From: Bacteroidaceae bacterium
Lineage (GTDB): Bacteria > Bacteroidota > Bacteroidia > Bacteroidales > Bacteroidaceae
Assembly: GCA_021443285.1 (NCBI GenBank)
Contig: JABUUG010000027.1
Location: 18,797 to 27,063 of the forward strand
Length of the DNA stretch: 8,267 nt
Reading direction: 5' to 3'
The notes beneath the pieces are model-generated. The model did no database searches and was not told where the DNA came from. It worked only from the letters and a program-made list of their open reading frames with translations. Made by a program: the position numbers and the translations under genes. Position 1 is the first letter of the stretch. Every line of letters begins with the position of its first letter. Of the stretch, positions 5,255-8,267 are shown one piece after another.

Positions 5255-6910
5255 TTAATATACCAACGAACTGCCTCCAAGGAACTCCCGGAGTAGGGAT
5301 GTTGGTGGTATGTGGTCGTCAGGTATGCTTGGAATATAGCTGAGGAATTTCAGAAGGCGGTAAGCTTCGCAGTATTCGGGACAGTTTTCTGGGACATGCT
5401 CAAGCATTGGGACTGCCTGCGATTTTAGTGCTGCCAGTTCAAAGAACATTGCAGTGTTGAACATGGCATCGGCATTTTCCTGATATGGGAAAATCCATTT
5501 GTCTTCACCCTCCCTTACACTCGGCCACCTTCTTATGGACTCTCTTGCATCTACTCCACGAGTCTTTGCATCTCGTACTATACGGCGTAGTAGTCGGTTG
5601 TCGGTTGTCGGAATATAGTTGTGTTCGTCAAGCCTGATGGATGTGAGTGCTGAGGCATAGACGCGATAGATGTATTTGTCGTCTATTGCAGATGTCAGTT
5701 CTGGGTTGAGTGCGTGTATTCCTTCTATAACGAGAATACAATCTTTTCTCATGCTCAGTTCCGTGCCGCTTTCCTCGCTTTTTCCTTTCATAAAATTATA
5801 TTTCGGCGGTCTTATGGTTTTTCCTTGCAGCAGTGCGTTGAGATCGTTGTTGAAACGTTCAAGGTTAAGGGCATAGAGGCTTTCGTAGTCATAGTCTCCG
5901 TTGGGTTGTAGGGGTGTTTTATCCCTGTCAACAAAGTAGTCATCCATAGAGATTGGCAATGGCCATTTTCCGCAGGTAATGAGTTGCACGCTGATGCGCT
6001 TGCAGGTGGAAGTCTTTCCCGAAGAGGAAGGACCGGCAAGCAAAACAATTTTCACATCCTTCCGTGAGGCGATGTCCTCCGCTATTTGTGATATTTTCTT
6101 CTCTTGCAATGCTTCTGCCACGTTGATTAAGTTTGTAGAATATCCTTTGCTCATTGCGTGGTTGAGGTCGCCGATGGTCTTCAACCCAATGGTTTTCAGC
6201 CATGTCTGGTGCTCCTGGAACACATTGTACATCTTGTCCTGCCTGATGAGTGGCGATAATTCTTTACAGTTTTTCCTGTCAGGAATCCTCAGCAGCAATC
6301 CGTTATGATATTCTATGAGGTCAAAGAGATGTACCATGGAAGTGCGTGGCAGCAGTGCTCCGTAGTAGTAGTCGTAGTAACCGTCAATCTCATGGTAACT
6401 GGTGTATATCCTTCCCGTATATCGTAGTAGCTTCACTTTAGACTCCATCCCAAGATTTGTGAATTTCTCTATTGCATCCTCTGTCGGGCTTTCGTGTCGC
6501 ACAATTTTCAGGTCTGCATCAATGATTGCCTGTATACGCTGCTTTATCTTCTCAATATCAGTGGGTTCCAGCGGGCTGTTGCCTGTATCTACTGTGCAGT
6601 AATAGCCGTTGCTGACAGGATTGTTAACGGTCATCATTCCCTTGGGATAAAGGTCATGAACGGCTTTGGCAAGAATGAAGAAGAGTGTACGGGAGTATGT
6701 TCGTGACGCCGAACCTTCGCGGTAAGGGAGGAACTCTACATCCAAGTTCCTGTAAATCCGCATGTCGAGTGGTGTGATGCGATTGTTCACCCTTGCACAA
6801 ATAGGCTCAAATCCGATTTCAGATTTAATTTGCTGAAAAAACTCAAAAAGGGTAGTCCCTTCTTCTACATTAACAAAACAATTAGTATTTTTGCAGCGTA
6901 TTTTTACCAT
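5255..6910 (-). CDS. Nucleoside (uridine) kinase-like protein with TGS and ThrRS-like N-terminal domains
   Basis: This 551-residue cytoplasmic protein fuses three parts. Residues 1-62 are a TGS domain (VEEGTTLFEFF, ICARVNN, RNLDVEFL). Residues about 70-215 resemble the second N-terminal (editing-type) domain of threonyl-tRNA synthetase: FFILAKAVHDLYP and NPVSNGYYCTVD align by eye with the ThrRS pattern HLLxHAIKxLYP and GPVIExGFYYDFD. From about 285 there is a P-loop kinase of the uridine kinase/phosphoribulokinase type: Walker A GPSSSGKTS (293-301), SMDDYFVDRDKTP (321-333), VIEGIHALN (394-402) and RRIVRD (442-447). Known relatives are annotated as uridine or nucleoside kinases; the true substrate is not shown by the sequence. 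The ThrRS-like part lacks the HxxxH and CxxxH metal/catalytic residues, so editing activity is unlikely. The ATG at 6910 is well placed 29 nt after a -7 element. The gene is single, convergent to one neighbour and divergent from the other. Confidence 0.9.
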   Translation of the reverse strand: MVKIRCKNTNCFVNVEEGTTLFEFFQQIKSEIGFEPICARVNNRITPLDMRIYRNLDVEFLPYREGSASRTYSRTLFFILAKAVHDLYPKGMMTVNNPVSNGYYCTVDTGNSPLEPTDIEKIKQRIQAIIDADLKIVRHESPTEDAIEKFTNLGMESKVKLLRYTGRIYTSYHEIDGYYDYYYGALLPRTSMVHLFDLIEYHNGLLLRIPDRKNCKELSPLIRQDKMYNVFQEHQTWLKTIGLKTIGDLNHAMSKGYSTNLINVAEALQEKKISQIAEDIASRKDVKIVLLAGPSSSGKTSTCKRISVQLITCGKWPLPISMDDYFVDRDKTPLQPNGDYDYESLYALNLERFNNDLNALLQGKTIRPPKYNFMKGKSEESGTELSMRKDCILVIEGIHALNPELTSAIDDKYIYRVYASALTSIRLDEHNYIPTTDNRLLRRIVRDAKTRGVDARESIRRWPSVREGEDKWIFPYQENADAMFNTAMFFELAALKSQAVPMLEHVPENCPEYCEAYRLLKFLSYIPSIPDDHIPPTSLLREFLGGSSLVY

Positions 6911-6938
6911 AGTATTGAGTTATAAGGTTTCTATGCGG

Positions 6939-6946
6939 CAAATTTA
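6939..6946 (-). promoter_or_regulatory. -7 element of the kinase gene promoter
   Basis: On the minus strand the sequence reads TAAATTTG, an exact TAnnTTTG match and identical to the gyrB -7 element. It lies 28 nt ahead of the kinase ATG at 6910, so the 5' leader would be about 22-25 nt. I see no TTG at the expected -33 spacing; the nearest near-match is too far. The element is well placed but the promoter is only half supported. Confidence 0.5.
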
Positions 6947-7007
6947 CCAATAACTAATTAATAATATGCGCAGAAGACCAGAAAACGAATTAAAATTACA
7001 TTTTTAT

Positions 7008-8015
7008 ATGAAAAAGACACTATTATCGCTTGTTTCTGCTCTCGTAGTACTCTCTGTCGTATCGTGTAAAAAAGGTGCAGAATTGAGGGAAGACGGTACA
7101 GTTCCCGAAATTCCAGAGAAGGTTGCAATAGAGGCTGTGGGACTATTTTCGGAGATAAACACCTCGATAGACTCGCTGATGAAGGCGTTGGCAGACAATC
7201 CGATGATGGACGGGATGGATGTGCAGGTGAAGGCTAACAGCCACGTTTCGACAATGGGGGGAAAACGGCAGATGTCATCGTCGTCGCAGCCTCTTGACAG
7301 GGGACGGAGACAGTTGAATAATGTGCATACAGACCTGCAGATGAAGAACCCAGCACTGGTGGGACCGAAGAAGATAACCGTGCCGGCAGGCTTCTTCGTG
7401 CCGTTGGAATATGCCGACAGGTCGGGTTCTGCGGCTGAGCAGGTAGAGCTGTTGGGAATGTATTTCGCCGACACCGAATGTGACAAGACTTATTTCGATG
7501 CCGACAACAAACAGGCTGACAGAAGAAAGGCGCAGCTGAAGATTATCACCGCCCTGAACCTGAACTTCCCGATAGAGGAACTCGACTCCATCTGCCGTCT
7601 GAACTCGCTGGAGTTTGGCTATGCCATGAGAGACAAGCAGCTGGAACTGTTTGAAGAGATGATAGAGACCAACGACGCCGGGCTGATGCTGCTGTTCTCC
7701 ATCTATTACAATGCGGAGACAACATGCAACATGGTAAATGCAAAAAAGGCACTCACCCCAACTGCAAATGTCATAGCGATGACCGCCATGCAGACATTCA
7801 AACAAAAGGAAATCATAAAAAAAACCTGCCGCTTGTATGACATGATGCTGCCATACTACGACAAACTGAAGCGGGCGGACAAAATAATGCAGTTGGCAAA
7901 GAGTCTGGCAGAGGCGAAAAACGAGGCGCAGGAGAAAGTGGCTGTTACAAACTATGTGAGGGGATGCCGAGAGATTCGCACGGAGATGCTCGCAAAGTAT
8001 GAGACGGATAAGTAA
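7008..8015 (+). CDS. Uncharacterised lipoprotein
   Basis: I do not recognise a family. The 335-residue product starts MKKTLLSLVSALVV and has a lipobox VVSC with the lipid-anchored Cys at residue 20, so it is an exported membrane lipoprotein. The residues after Cys (KKGAELRED) do not show the acidic surface-export signal known from Bacteroidota, so an inner-leaflet, periplasm-facing position is possible. Residues 84-105 are Ser/Arg/Gln-rich and probably a flexible linker. The remainder looks soluble and largely helical, with a hydrophilic tail KSLAEAKNEAQEKV (299-312) that could form a coiled coil. The frame opens at 6966, but the extra 14 residues precede the signal peptide and are rejected. 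It diverges from the kinase gene across 97 nt. No clear TAnnTTTG promoter is visible on this strand. The next gene begins 52 nt downstream, probably in the same operon. Confidence 0.82.
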   Translation: MKKTLLSLVSALVVLSVVSCKKGAELREDGTVPEIPEKVAIEAVGLFSEINTSIDSLMKALADNPMMDGMDVQVKANSHVSTMGGKRQMSSSSQPLDRGRRQLNNVHTDLQMKNPALVGPKKITVPAGFFVPLEYADRSGSAAEQVELLGMYFADTECDKTYFDADNKQADRRKAQLKIITALNLNFPIEELDSICRLNSLEFGYAMRDKQLELFEEMIETNDAGLMLLFSIYYNAETTCNMVNAKKALTPTANVIAMTAMQTFKQKEIIKKTCRLYDMMLPYYDKLKRADKIMQLAKSLAEAKNEAQEKVAVTNYVRGCREIRTEMLAKYETDK

Positions 8016-8067
8016 GTAAACGAGGCTGATGTTTTATGACAAAGCTAATTTGTAGAACCCACCTGCA

Positions 8068-8267
8068 ATGAAACGAACATTTTTATCAACATTTCTTCTA
8101 TTCTCCACGCTATGCGGCTGGGCGCAAGTCATCAAAGCGCAGAAAGCGACTGCGGAGGATTATATCCCGTTGCTGAAGGAAATGGGGTATGAGGTGTATT
8201 CCTTTGATCTCTCCGAATTGGGGAAAGACAGCACGACTTATAAAATACAGCCTGTCGTAAAGCATTA
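8068..8267 (+). CDS. Exported protein of unknown function, cut by the right edge
   Basis: The reading frame from ATG 8068 stays open for 66 codons to the window end. Residues 1-20 are a Sec signal peptide (MKRTFLSTFLLFSTLCGWAQ), with likely cleavage at GWA|Q. The single Cys is followed by GW and is not in a good lipobox. The mature start contains YIPLLKEMGYEVYSFDL and then DSTTYKI. From memory this is reminiscent of Bacteroidales proteins carrying DUF5041, but I cannot verify it and assign no function. The gene begins 52 nt after the lipoprotein gene on the same strand with no terminator between them, so the two may form an operon. Its C-terminal part lies outside the window. Confidence 0.72.
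   Translation, partial: MKRTFLSTFLLFSTLCGWAQVIKAQKATAEDYIPLLKEMGYEVYSFDLSELGKDSTTYKIQPVVKH

Noticed and set aside
6997..7004. TACATTTT as a -7 element for the lipoprotein gene
   Set aside because: It is one mismatch from TAnnTTTG but ends 3 nt before the start codon, leaving no leader, and no TTG lies at the right distance.
6966..7007. Extension of the lipoprotein gene to the ATG at 6966
   Set aside because: It would place 14 charged residues ahead of a classical lipoprotein signal peptide that starts at 7008.
1..8267. CRISPR array, insertion sequence, phage, toxin-antitoxin or defence genes
   Set aside because: I saw no regular spaced repeats, transposase or integrase motifs, terminal inverted repeats, or small paired genes of that kind.

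Overview
The window is chromosomal DNA from a Bacteroidota bacterium, most likely of the order Bacteroidales and Prevotella-like. Four things point there: A-rich leaders without Shine-Dalgarno sequences ahead of genes, two copies of the Bacteroidota -7 promoter element TAnnTTTG (both TAAATTTG, one per strand), the protein styles (RibF, GyrB and a TGS/ThrRS-like nucleoside kinase fusion), and a lipoprotein with a typical Bacteroidota lipobox. The taxon is an inference; there is no rRNA here to settle it.

Layout. Positions 1-55 are the 3' three quarters of a tRNA-Glu(UUC), cut by the left edge and followed by a strong intrinsic terminator (84-112). Then, all on the + strand, come rpsT (ribosomal protein S20), ribF (FAD synthetase), a 202-nt gap with a clear promoter, gyrB (DNA gyrase subunit B), rnhB (RNase HII, overlapping the gyrB end by 8 nt) and an exported, probably outer-membrane protein of unknown function (4310-5173). 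A large imperfect hairpin (5181-5238) separates this block from a convergent minus-strand gene (5255-6910). That gene encodes a TGS + ThrRS-like + uridine-kinase-type fusion protein with its own -7 element at 6939-6946. Diverging from it on the + strand are an uncharacterised lipoprotein (7008-8015) and, 52 nt on, the start of a second exported protein (8068 to the right edge).

How the genes relate. The left two thirds is core information and cofactor machinery: translation (tRNA-Glu, S20), flavin cofactors (RibF), chromosome topology (GyrB) and removal of RNA from DNA (RNase HII). gyrB and rnhB are almost certainly one transcript, and the envelope protein behind them may be read through. The right third is envelope-oriented: the lipoprotein and the following secreted protein look like a two-gene unit.

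I found no mobile element, CRISPR array, toxin-antitoxin pair, phage gene or defence gene, and nothing I would call an undescribed system. The most interesting items are the degenerate ThrRS-editing-like domain in the kinase fusion, the inverted repeat wrapped around the gyrB promoter, and the three exported proteins without a recognised function.
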